A stretch of 64,000 nt of DNA from Paenibacillus sp. MMS18-CY102 (GTDB lineage: Bacteria; Bacillota; Bacilli; Paenibacillales; Paenibacillaceae), in assembly GCF_009789195.1 (NCBI RefSeq), contig NZ_WSTC01000001.1, positions 62,001-126,000 on the forward strand, in the 5' to 3' direction. Shown here in pieces: positions 1-6,918 of this stretch; positions within the stretch are counted from its first letter, which is position 1, and each line of letters opens with the position of its first letter. The translations under genes and the position numbers were made by a program. The notes below the pieces were generated by a model, which was not told the origin of the DNA, searched no databases, and was given only the letters and a program-made list of their open reading frames with translations.

Positions 1-27
1 TTTTACTGCACTCGCACTTACTGCCAT
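1..27 (-). CDS. tsf: Elongation factor Ts, first codons only (partial)
   Basis: The minus strand opens an ATG at 27 that encodes MAVSASAVK before the window ends. This is the usual Bacillales EF-Ts start. A strong AGGAGGT ribosome binding site lies at 33-40. EF-Ts recycles EF-Tu-GDP during translation. It follows rpsB, the normal rpsB-tsf order in bacteria. Only nine codons are visible, so the call rests on the start peptide and on the neighbour. Confidence 0.85.
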
Positions 28-68
28 GTTATTACCTCCTGAATAATTGTTTGTAGTCCATGTTTAGA

Positions 69-115
69 AAGAAAGGGCGGTGAGGAGGTGTAACACCTTC
101 TGACCACCCTTTCTT
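69..115 (-). terminator. Composite hairpin between rpsB and tsf (terminator or attenuator)
   Basis: A 13-bp outer stem (69-81 with 103-115, one G-U pair) encloses a second stem of about 5 bp. In minus-strand RNA the 3' arm ends in CCCUUUCUU and runs into UUCUAAACA, so the U-tract is imperfect. Because tsf lies directly downstream, partial read-through is more likely than full termination. Confidence 0.6.
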
Positions 116-133
116 GTTTCAGTCGAATATTGA

Positions 134-832
134 TTATGCTGTCGTTTGTTCGCCTTGGTTAGCTTCAACGATAGCATCAGCCATTTTCGAAGTGAGCAGC
201 TTAACCGCGCGAATCGCGTCGTCATTACCAGGAATGACATAGTCGATTTCGTCCGGATCGCAGTTCGTGTCGACGATGCCGACAATTGGAATACCAAGTT
301 TGCGAGCTTCCGCTACTGCGATACGCTCTTTACGCGGGTCGATGATGAACAGCGCGCTTGGCAAACCTTTCATGCCTTTGATGCCGCCGAGGAATTTCTC
401 GAGACGATCTTTCTCTTTGCGGAGAATGATAACCTCTTTCTTAGGCAACACGTTGAACGTGCCGTCTTCTTCCCATTTCTCAAGTTGTTTCAGGCGATCG
501 ATACGCTTTTGAATCGTTTGGAAGTTCGTAAGCGTACCACCCAACCAACGCTGATTGATGTAGAAGTTGCCGCAACGAGCTGCTTCTTCTTTAACGGAGT
601 CTTGAGCTTGTTTTTTCGTACCAACGAACAGTACCGTGCCGCCTTCTGCAGCAACAGATTTAACGAAGTTATAAGCTTCGTCAACTTTTTTGACCGTCTT
701 TTGAAGGTCGATGATGTAAATGCCGTTTCTTTCAGTGAAGATATAACGATCCATTTTCGGGTTCCAACGACGTGTTTGGTGACCGAAGTGTACACCAGCT
801 TCGAGAAGCTGTTTCATGGAAATTACCGCCAT
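134..832 (-). CDS. rpsB: 30S ribosomal protein S2
   Basis: This 232-residue protein matches S2, a component of the small ribosomal subunit that helps dock S1 and the mRNA. It begins [19 protein letters not shown] and contains the S2 signatures RRWNPKM and [13 protein letters not shown] chose the ATG at 832 because AGGAGGT sits 9-14 bases upstream; the reading frame stays open 17 codons further but has no ribosome binding site there. It has a short C-terminal tail rich in Glu, Gln and Thr. It forms a unit with tsf on its left; a terminator at 969-1008 isolates it from the flagellar operon on its right. Confidence 0.97.
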   Translation of the reverse strand: MAVISMKQLLEAGVHFGHQTRRWNPKMDRYIFTERNGIYIIDLQKTVKKVDEAYNFVKSVAAEGGTVLFVGTKKQAQDSVKEEAARCGNFYINQRWLGGTLTNFQTIQKRIDRLKQLEKWEEDGTFNVLPKKEVIILRKEKDRLEKFLGGIKGMKGLPSALFIIDPRKERIAVAEARKLGIPIVGIVDTNCDPDEIDYVIPGNDDAIRAVKLLTSKMADAIVEANQGEQTTA

Positions 833-925
833 ATCACTACACCTCCTATAATTGGTTTTGGAATGTTCCTCCGCCCGTCGCATCTTTCGCCAAAACTTAC
901 CGTCCCGGCAAGCACCGTTGGCGAA

Positions 926-956
926 ATTAACAGGGCGTGTGTTTTAACACCGTCAA
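926..956 (-). promoter_or_regulatory. Candidate sigma-A promoter for rpsB-tsf
   Basis: On the minus strand TTGACG (951-956) matches 5 of 6 bases of the -35 consensus. Possible -10 boxes are TGTTAA (18-bp spacer) or GTTAAT (19-bp spacer), both mediocre. The position fits: just after the upstream terminator and about 100 bases before rpsB, leaving room for an untranslated leader. Confidence 0.4.
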
Positions 957-968
957 TTACTATATCAT

Positions 969-1008
969 AAATAAAAGCGCTATGCAAGTTAGCATAGCGC
1001 TTTTATTT
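969..1008 (-). terminator. Rho-independent terminator at the end of the fla/che tail
   Basis: A perfect 17-bp stem (969-985 with 992-1008) with a 6-base loop contains the core AGCGCTATGC and ends in a UUUUAUUU run on the minus strand. It begins three bases after the stop codon of the MltG-like gene, so it should end the long flagellar transcript. The symmetric A/T arms would also let it act on plus-strand transcripts. Confidence 0.9.
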
Positions 1009-1011
1009 CTA

Positions 1012-1665
1012 TTATTTCGACTGATTTCGATTCGCCTCTTGTTGCGAGAGCGGTTTACTCGTTAAAATATCAACCGTTTCTTGCAAAGTTGGCGTCCCTA
1101 TAAATGAAAAATAACCCGCGCGTACGAGTTTTTTATCGTTGCGCATCTTCGCGATGAACTTGCTCTGGCTAGTAATTATGCCATTGTCGGTCAGTATCTT
1201 CGCTGTTTGCGTTAAATTCATTCCCGGCTTAATGCGAATGATAACAGGCTTTGCCGTCTCCTGCACATTCGGCTTCGTAACGGCGTTGGCCGTCCCCTGC
1301 TTAGGTTGTTCTGGCGCCGTAGGGGCAGTAGAATCAGTTGGCTCTTCAGTTGAAGGTGACGCTGGCTTCTTCGTCGGAGTCGTGGGTGTAGCCTGTTCAA
1401 CAGGTTTTTCATCCTTGTCTCCAGCAGAAACTTGATCACCAGCTGCGCCTGTATCTTCTTGCGCTTGCTTATCACTCGATGCTTCAGTTGCATCCTTCCC
1501 CGATTTCGCCTGCTCTACTAGCTGCTGAACCTCTTGCTCCGTATATAAACGCTCATCATCCTTAACGCCTGAACCGCCTTCGCCTACGATCATCACTTGA
1601 AGAAGCAAACCGCCAACAATAATGCCGGCTCCTAGCCCAGCAAGAAAGCGCTTGTCTTTAATCAC
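1012..1665 (-). CDS. MltG-like (YceG N-domain) membrane protein without catalytic domain
   Basis: The 217-residue protein has one N-terminal membrane segment (about residues 7-27), a long acidic, Pro/Thr/Ser-rich linker (about 35-130) and a C-terminal domain (about 135-205). That domain resembles the LysM-like N-domain of endolytic transglycosylase MltG: IKPGMNLTQTAKILTDNGII, then an RAGYFSF segment. The MltG catalytic domain is not present, so a lytic activity is unlikely; a peptidoglycan-binding or scaffolding role outside the membrane is inferred. The start is a GTG at 1665 behind AGGAGGAGGG, overlapping the SwrB-like stop by 8 bases. It is the last gene of the fla/che transcript. Confidence 0.65.
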   Translation of the reverse strand: MIKDKRFLAGLGAGIIVGGLLLQVMIVGEGGSGVKDDERLYTEQEVQQLVEQAKSGKDATEASSDKQAQEDTGAAGDQVSAGDKDEKPVEQATPTTPTKKPASPSTEEPTDSTAPTAPEQPKQGTANAVTKPNVQETAKPVIIRIKPGMNLTQTAKILTDNGIITSQSKFIAKMRNDKKLVRAGYFSFIGTPTLQETVDILTSKPLSQQEANRNQSK

Positions 1666-2221
1666 GCGCGCCCTCCTCCTGCTTAGCGAGCTGAATGATC
1701 AACTGAACCTCGCCTTTATTCATTTCCAGCTTGCGGGCAACCGATTCAATCGACTTGCCTTGATCATACATTTCGAATAATTCAGCGTATCGGCTGCGAA
1801 TAGTAGGGCGTGAATCGACGTGCGGAACTTCTTCGATATCAGAAGAAATAATCGCCTCTTCGAATTGTGCCTCCCCTTGCATTGGCTTAGTTAGCGGAGC
1901 TGAAGCAGCGGCTTGCTGGACCATAAACTGAGCGGCTTGCTCAAGCTTTGTTTCCAGATCCATGCAACGCTGCTCCAAATCATTAATACGCTGCTCTCGC
2001 TGTTCGAGCTGCTGCGAATTTTCGATCCGATTTTGTTTCACAAGCTCTACGAGCTCGCGATTATCGGACTCCATATTCTCCATGAACTGCTCGAGTGCAA
2101 TTTCCATGTTTTGTGTTTGATTTGCCTTCTCGGGCACCGATTTTTTGCGTGGCAACGCGACTGATAATACAAGAACAAACGCGCCAAGCAATACGATGTA
2201 ACCCCATGGTGCCAATTGCAT
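1658..2221 (-). CDS. swrB: SwrB/YlxL-like membrane protein (DUF6115 type)
   Basis: The 187-residue protein has an N-terminal membrane segment (about residues 5-22), a charged coiled coil (about 40-100) and a C-terminal helix-turn-helix-like stretch with YAELFEMYDQGKSIESVARK. B. subtilis SwrB has the same layout and the same place, after sigD and before rpsB; it promotes flagellar switch assembly and sigma-D activity. The ATG at 2221 was chosen because AGGTGA stands in front of it; a start 14 codons earlier lacks a ribosome binding site. Homology is inferred from architecture and synteny, not from strong sequence identity. Confidence 0.6.
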   Translation of the reverse strand: MQLAPWGYIVLLGAFVLVLSVALPRKKSVPEKANQTQNMEIALEQFMENMESDNRELVELVKQNRIENSQQLEQREQRINDLEQRCMDLETKLEQAAQFMVQQAAASAPLTKPMQGEAQFEEAIISSDIEEVPHVDSRPTIRSRYAELFEMYDQGKSIESVARKLEMNKGEVQLIIQLAKQEEGARD

Positions 2222-2286
2222 GCTTTTCACCTGCTTCGTCGTTGGAAGGCTAGCCTCCAACATGTTGCGTTATTTAAGTATAACGG

Positions 2287-2613
2287 CTATAAGGAAAAAT
2301 CGATATGCTTCCCTTTATATGGATGGTTGTCGCCCTTGTTACGCCCATCCTCAGTCGAACGCTGTTCCTCTGCTTCCCGCTTCTTCCGTCCCCGCTGGTT
2401 CGAGCTGTTGCGTGCCCCGCCATCCCGTATTGTAGGCTTCGAAGGTTCTTCGACACCTTCATTGCGTGTCCGTGCCAATTCAGCTTGCTTCATAGCACTG
2501 CCTTCCAGATGGGTTTGATCCGTAACAGGCTTTTGCAATGCTTGGCTATGGGCAACACCATGATCAGGCATTCTAGAAACGGTATGCTGTAAGTCAATCG
2601 AACGATACGACAT
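2287..2613 (-). CDS. Small charged, probably disordered protein of the fla/che tail
   Basis: This encodes 108 residues, very rich in Lys, Arg, Glu, Gln and Asp, with no membrane segment or Cys. The C-terminus HPYKGKHIDFSL is the most structured-looking part. Two ATGs occur (2622 and 2613); AAGGGAG abuts the first and lies 9 bases before the second, so 2613 is chosen. It lies between the FapA-like and SwrB-like genes in the same direction. I do not recognise a named family. The conserved-looking C-terminal tail and operon position suggest a small flagellar accessory protein. Confidence 0.6.
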   Translation of the reverse strand: MSYRSIDLQHTVSRMPDHGVAHSQALQKPVTDQTHLEGSAMKQAELARTRNEGVEEPSKPTIRDGGARNSSNQRGRKKREAEEQRSTEDGRNKGDNHPYKGKHIDFSL

Positions 2614-2664
2614 TCTCAGCATCTCCCTTCATCAGGCGGAATTCCGGTTAGTGCCAGCCTTACC

Positions 2665-4071
2665 TTAGTAAGGCACCATCATGACTTCCCCTTCTTGCAA
2701 CCGGAACGACATCCTGGATGTTGCATCTTTCACAAAACGCGTATAACGGCCAATCACGATCTTTGTACCGCCATAGCATGTGTTTAATACGTCAACTTTA
2801 GCTAAATCCGTCTCTTCGAGTGCTTTCTCAATGTCAAAGATTCGCTCACGCTTCGACTCAATTTGCTCCACAGTTTGGCGTTTTGTTGCCGTTAGCTTAA
2901 TGCGCAATGCGAGCTTATCGTCTGATAGCTGGCCGGTGGACGCCAAATGATCCAATAAACCAAGCGCCTTCTCTGTCTTATCAAGCCCGTCTGCCAGTTG
3001 GCGGAGAGATGTGCGCAATTCTTGCAAATCGCCACGAAGCTCTGGCCGAACGCCAACTTCGATCGTTGTAGCAGTCGACATCGTGTTGCCGATCGTACGG
3101 GCTGCAACCCGCTCTCCAGCTTGTACAGTTCCGCCTACGACAAGGCCTTTTGGGCCTGCACATACGACAGATTTTCCAGCCTTAATTTGCGAGTGCATAA
3201 TGCTTTGGCTAACGATGATATCTTGGCCAGCTGTCAGCCTTCCGTCTTGTACAAATGACAGTTTAATGTTTTTGCCAGCTTTGAGATGGCCTTTATCGCC
3301 AGCCATGACGCCGCCTGTAATTTCGATTGAAGCCTCGCTTTCAAGCTCGGCTCCCTCTACGCCGCCGATGACACGAATGTCGCCAGAAGCTTTGACTCGG
3401 AAGCCCGTCAACACGTTGCCACGAATAACGACAGTCCCAACGAAATCAATATTGCCCGTGCGGTAATCGACGTCTCCATTCACTTCATAGACTGGAAAAA
3501 CATTAATTTTTTCCTTGTCGGTCTTCGTAATGAGCCCGTCAATTGCTGCATACATCGCAGTCTGTTCCGCATTGACTACGACATTTTTGCCAATCCGGAA
3601 ACGGCCTTCCTTGCCATTCTTCCCAGGAAGGACTTCACCCGTTACGCTCTTGCCCTCGAAGCCATCGGTCGCCGGAATTTTCTCAGCAATCAACTGGCCG
3701 CGTTTCACGTTGTTAATTCGGCTAACCTCTTTGAGATCTACCCTGCCATCCGCCGTTTCAACCGGACGCTGGGTGTCCTCATCATCAAGCTGATAGGCGA
3801 GGCGTATGTAACCGTCCTCGCCTTGTTTAGGCTCATCTCCTATAGCAATCTGGGTTTGAGTATAGAAATATGCTTTAGGATCCTTCGCAATCTTATGGAT
3901 TACGTCATACTGAAGCCCATAGATAACGCCATTGCTTTTGACGAAATTCTCCAATGCCTCTGGCATGCATGAGAATGTTTCATCAGCCCGGTTAAACTGT
4001 AAAAATGCTGAAAGCTTATCCGCTGATATTTGTATTCGGATAAGCGTTTCTAGGTGTTCAGCTTCGCCCAC
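2665..4071 (-). CDS. FapA/DUF342 family protein
   Basis: The 468-residue protein fits the DUF342/FapA family: a mixed N-terminal domain (about 1-170), then a beta-helix-like repeat region with spaced valines and glycines (for example GTVVIRGNVLTGFRVKASG), and a C-terminal helical hairpin (about 355-420) followed by a small beta cap. In Vibrio, FapA affects polar localisation of flagellar or signalling proteins. The start is a GTG at 4071, six bases after AAGGAGGAG. It directly follows sigD, so it is probably co-transcribed with fla/che. The exact role in Firmicutes is unclear. Confidence 0.8.
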   Translation of the reverse strand: MGEAEHLETLIRIQISADKLSAFLQFNRADETFSCMPEALENFVKSNGVIYGLQYDVIHKIAKDPKAYFYTQTQIAIGDEPKQGEDGYIRLAYQLDDEDTQRPVETADGRVDLKEVSRINNVKRGQLIAEKIPATDGFEGKSVTGEVLPGKNGKEGRFRIGKNVVVNAEQTAMYAAIDGLITKTDKEKINVFPVYEVNGDVDYRTGNIDFVGTVVIRGNVLTGFRVKASGDIRVIGGVEGAELESEASIEITGGVMAGDKGHLKAGKNIKLSFVQDGRLTAGQDIIVSQSIMHSQIKAGKSVVCAGPKGLVVGGTVQAGERVAARTIGNTMSTATTIEVGVRPELRGDLQELRTSLRQLADGLDKTEKALGLLDHLASTGQLSDDKLALRIKLTATKRQTVEQIESKRERIFDIEKALEETDLAKVDVLNTCYGGTKIVIGRYTRFVKDATSRMSFRLQEGEVMMVPY

Positions 4072-4089
4072 AGAAGCTCCTCCTTAACG

Positions 4090-4878
4090 TCATGTGTTTT
4101 GGAGCAATTGATCTTTATTTTTGGCTAAAGCTCCGCGAAGCCGCAATATCGCCTTCGAGTGCAGTTGGGAAATTCGTGAAGGAGACAGCGACATGACTTC
4201 TGCGATTTCGCTGAGCGACAATTCTTCGTAATAAAATAAGGATACGACCGTACGTTCCTTTTCGGTTAATCGCTCAATGCCTTTCACAAGCGATTCCTTC
4301 AAATAAAACTCATGTACTTTGTAATCTGGATTTTTGGCTTTCTCATCCACTAACAAAGACAATCGCGTTTCGGACTCTTCTTCGCGAATCGGGTCTTCTA
4401 ACGAGCAAATCGTCGTCACCGCAATTTCTTGCAAAATTCCGGTAAATTCTTTCTCTGAAACGTTCAAATATTCACTAATTTCCGCATCTGATACGGAACG
4501 CAAATATTTTTGCTCCAATAGCTGATACGCTTCTTCGATTCGCTTGGCCTTATCGCGAACGGAACGAGGGACCCAGTCCCCTTGACGGAGCCCATCGATA
4601 ATGCCGCCGCGAATGCGCCACGAGGCATACGTCTCGAACTGTAAGCCTCGCTCGTAATCAAATTTCTCAATCGCATCAATAAGACCCATGACGCCATTGC
4701 TATAGAGATCGTCTTTGGATACCGTTTTTGGCAGACCGATTGCCATCCGGCTTGTAACGTAATCTACCAAAGGCAAATACTGCTCAATGAGTTGCTTCTT
4801 CGCTTCGATGTCCTTCTCTGTCTTCCATTTGCGCCATTTCTCGATGTTAGACAAATGAGGCGTTTTCGGCTCAGTCAT
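4090..4878 (-). CDS. sigD: RNA polymerase sigma-D (FliA/WhiG family)
   Basis: The 262-residue protein has the FliA/WhiG layout: region 2 with KDDLYSNGVMGLIDAIEKFD and FETYASWRIRGGIIDGLR, region 3 with LEQKYLRSVSDAEISEYL, and region 4 with LSEIAEVMSLSPSRISQLH. It directs RNA polymerase to late flagellar and autolysin promoters (TAAA and GCCGATAT boxes); such a box occurs upstream of ylqG in this window. The ATG at 4878 has AGGAGGGTGA in front. As in B. subtilis it lies at the distal end of fla/che, where transcript abundance can control motile/sessile choice. Confidence 0.96.
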   Translation of the reverse strand: MTEPKTPHLSNIEKWRKWKTEKDIEAKKQLIEQYLPLVDYVTSRMAIGLPKTVSKDDLYSNGVMGLIDAIEKFDYERGLQFETYASWRIRGGIIDGLRQGDWVPRSVRDKAKRIEEAYQLLEQKYLRSVSDAEISEYLNVSEKEFTGILQEIAVTTICSLEDPIREEESETRLSLLVDEKAKNPDYKVHEFYLKESLVKGIERLTEKERTVVSLFYYEELSLSEIAEVMSLSPSRISQLHSKAILRLRGALAKNKDQLLQNT

Positions 4879-4882
4879 CGTC

Positions 4883-5326
4883 TCACCCTCCTGTCAGGTG
4901 ACGTATTGCTTTGGCTAGTTCTTCGGGCTCTTTATTCTGTGTTGAGACTAACTTAGGCGGCTTCAAAGGCTGAAAACCTGAACCTGGCGACGGCATTTCA
5001 CTTTGTTCATTATTCATGTTGTTAGTACCTGTTGTTTTGAGCATATCATGCAGTTCATCGGCATCATCCGGCGTAATCGCTTCGAACCGGCCCCCGGCCG
5101 TCTCTTCCTCAGAACGGTTATCATCTGCTCCAAGAGGTCCTGGAGCCGGTGCAAGTGCGAACGACAGCACCGCTCGGAATAGATAGGCCAGTACGAAGAA
5201 TGCGGCCAATGCATATCCGCTTCTGATCACACTGACACCAAACGTGTTGCTGTTCAAGGAGAACAGCAGCGTCAGTAATCCTCCGGCCACTCCAAATCCG
5301 ATATTCCAGCGCCATGTTCCTACCAT
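4883..5326 (-). CDS. Small two-segment membrane protein between cheD and sigD
   Basis: The 147-residue protein has two hydrophobic segments (about 5-25 and 32-57) and then a polar tail rich in acidic residues, Asn and Pro that is probably cytosolic. AAAGGAGATTTGAC precedes the ATG, and the gene starts one base after the cheD stop. I do not recognise a family. Its fixed place inside the chemotaxis/sigma block suggests a motility-related role, but nothing in the sequence identifies one. Confidence 0.65.
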   Translation of the reverse strand: MVGTWRWNIGFGVAGGLLTLLFSLNSNTFGVSVIRSGYALAAFFVLAYLFRAVLSFALAPAPGPLGADDNRSEEETAGGRFEAITPDDADELHDMLKTTGTNNMNNEQSEMPSPGSGFQPLKPPKLVSTQNKEPEELAKAIRHLTGG

Positions 5327-5327
5327 G

Positions 5328-5822
5328 TCAAATCTCCTTTATTCCATACTGAACACTTCGGATCGTCAAAATCCCAGTGCGGCTATCCAATTCAATCGTA
5401 CGGCCATAATTAGCGCCCGTATCTTCTGCATGTAGCGGAATTTTCAATTGAGCGATCGCAAGCTTGCAGGATTCAACATTACGAGGGCCAATGCGCATCG
5501 AATCGCTCTGTGAAGCAAAAGCGAACATTTGTGCGCCACCAGCCATTTTGGCTACCATCCGTTTGACCGACGCCCCTAATGATTCCATACGCTCGATCAA
5601 TACAGGAATGGCGGTATCTGCATATTTTGCAACATTGAACGACGTTTCTCTAGCGATTTCCGATGTGGGCAGCATGACATGGGCCATGCCTGCGACGCCA
5701 ACGCTCGCATCATACAAGGTTAACCCCACACAAGAACCAAGGCCTGTCGTTCGAAGCAAAGCGCCATCCGTCGCGATGTTCAAGTCGGCCATCCCGACCT
5801 TTACTGTCACTTGCTGCATCAT
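5328..5822 (-). CDS. cheD: Chemoreceptor glutamine deamidase CheD
   Basis: The 164-residue CheD deamidates glutamines of methyl-accepting chemoreceptors and binds CheC. The catalytic pair is visible: Cys31 in TTGLGSCVGLTLYD and His48 in GMAHVMLP, with conserved GGAQMF and NYGRTIEL motifs. Two adjacent ATGs (5822 and 5819) are possible; the first overlaps the cheC stop. The ribosome binding site is weak (AGGGGT), consistent with translational coupling to cheC. In Bacillus the CheC-CheD complex tunes receptor activity during adaptation. Confidence 0.95.
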   Translation of the reverse strand: MMQQVTVKVGMADLNIATDGALLRTTGLGSCVGLTLYDASVGVAGMAHVMLPTSEIARETSFNVAKYADTAIPVLIERMESLGASVKRMVAKMAGGAQMFAFASQSDSMRIGPRNVESCKLAIAQLKIPLHAEDTGANYGRTIELDSRTGILTIRSVQYGIKEI

Positions 5823-6439
5823 TCTGACGTAACCCCTAGCGCACGGAATATTTTATCGAACGAGTCGGGATCCGGTATAAGGAAGAAGTGCCCTTCTAAT
5901 AAATCCCGATCTTCGAGAAATGCAGTTTCAATCAGTAACGCAGAGTCTCCCATTTCACCGAATTGCAGCAAACCATAGGATAAAATCGCCCCAGCCATAT
6001 CAAGTGCCACAGAAGGAACAGTAGGCATCATGGCAAGGCCAGTAAAGTCAGCTAGCGATGAAAGATAGGAACCCGCCAATATATTGCCGATTTCACAAAG
6101 TGCAGAGAGCTCAAGTTCGGAATACGTTTCATCCAATTGGATGTTCATTGCGAGCAGCCGCTGGAGCATGCGTTTGGCAGACGGTTCTTCGATAATAAAG
6201 AACATGTTGCCTGGGGCATCCCCTTCTACGCGCAAAAATACTGCAATGACGGTTTGTTCCGATCCGCCAACGATCTCTGAAATTTGTTCAAAAGGCAATA
6301 GGCTGACCTGCGGCACAGCCATGTCAACGGGCTTGTCCAGCAGGCGGGACAACGCAGTTGCTGCGTTGCCCGCTCCGATGTTGCCAACTTCCTTTAAAAC
6401 ATCCAGCTTGAATGCTTCCAGTCCGCTAAAGTCTTTCAC
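5819..6439 (-). CDS. cheC: CheY-P phosphatase CheC
   Basis: The 206-residue CheC has both duplicated phosphatase half-sites: Glu17/Asn20 in LKEVGNIGAGNAATALS and Glu116/Asn119 in LCEIGNILAGSYLSS. It dephosphorylates CheY-P and is activated by CheD, encoded just downstream. It follows cheW by 3 bases and overlaps cheD, so the three are one translational block. The FliY protein further along the operon has the same phosphatase fold. Confidence 0.95.
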   Translation of the reverse strand: MKDFSGLEAFKLDVLKEVGNIGAGNAATALSRLLDKPVDMAVPQVSLLPFEQISEIVGGSEQTVIAVFLRVEGDAPGNMFFIIEEPSAKRMLQRLLAMNIQLDETYSELELSALCEIGNILAGSYLSSLADFTGLAMMPTVPSVALDMAGAILSYGLLQFGEMGDSALLIETAFLEDRDLLEGHFFLIPDPDSFDKIFRALGVTSE

Positions 6440-6442
6440 TTG

Positions 6443-6904
6443 TTATACCTCTAGCTGTTCAAGCTGCATGATTTCTTTCTTATTCAGGACTTCCGACAAA
6501 TTCAGCATAACGAGCAAACGCTTGTCGCCGATCTTTGCAATTCCTTGCAGGTATTTCGCTTTAATGCCCCCTACTACTTCTGGCGGCGTATCAATCGTCT
6601 CGGAATCGATATCGATGACATCATTCGCCGAATCAACGATAAAGCCCACTTCCATTTCATTCGCTGCGACGATAATAATACGCGAGTTTTCCGTAGGTTC
6701 GGTCTCAGTCAGTCCAAAACGTCCACGAAGGTCAAGCACAGGAATGACTATGCCGCGAAGATTGATGACCCCTTTGATGAATGTTGGCGTCTTCGGTACT
6801 CTCGTAATTGGCTGCATTCGTTCAATGGTACGTACTTTGTCTACTTCAATCCCATACTCTTCCTGACCTAGTGCGAAGACAATGATTTTCAATTCTTCTC
6901 CCAT
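6443..6904 (-). CDS. cheW: Chemotaxis adaptor CheW
   Basis: The 153-residue protein is a single CheW domain: LKIIVFALGQEEYGIEVDKV at the N-terminus and the conserved GVINLRGIVIPVLDLR core. It bridges chemoreceptors and the CheA P5 domain in the membrane-associated array. The start ATG at 6904 has a good AAGGAGGG upstream, 14 bases after the cheA stop. Confidence 0.96.
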   Translation of the reverse strand: MGEELKIIVFALGQEEYGIEVDKVRTIERMQPITRVPKTPTFIKGVINLRGIVIPVLDLRGRFGLTETEPTENSRIIIVAANEMEVGFIVDSANDVIDIDSETIDTPPEVVGGIKAKYLQGIAKIGDKRLLVMLNLSEVLNKKEIMQLEQLEV

Positions 6905-6918
6905 TGCTTATCCCTCCT

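Noticed and set aside
146-970. Plus-strand frame of about 270 codons opposite rpsB
   Set aside because: Antisense shadow of a ribosomal protein gene; it ends in the terminator region and lacks any domain.
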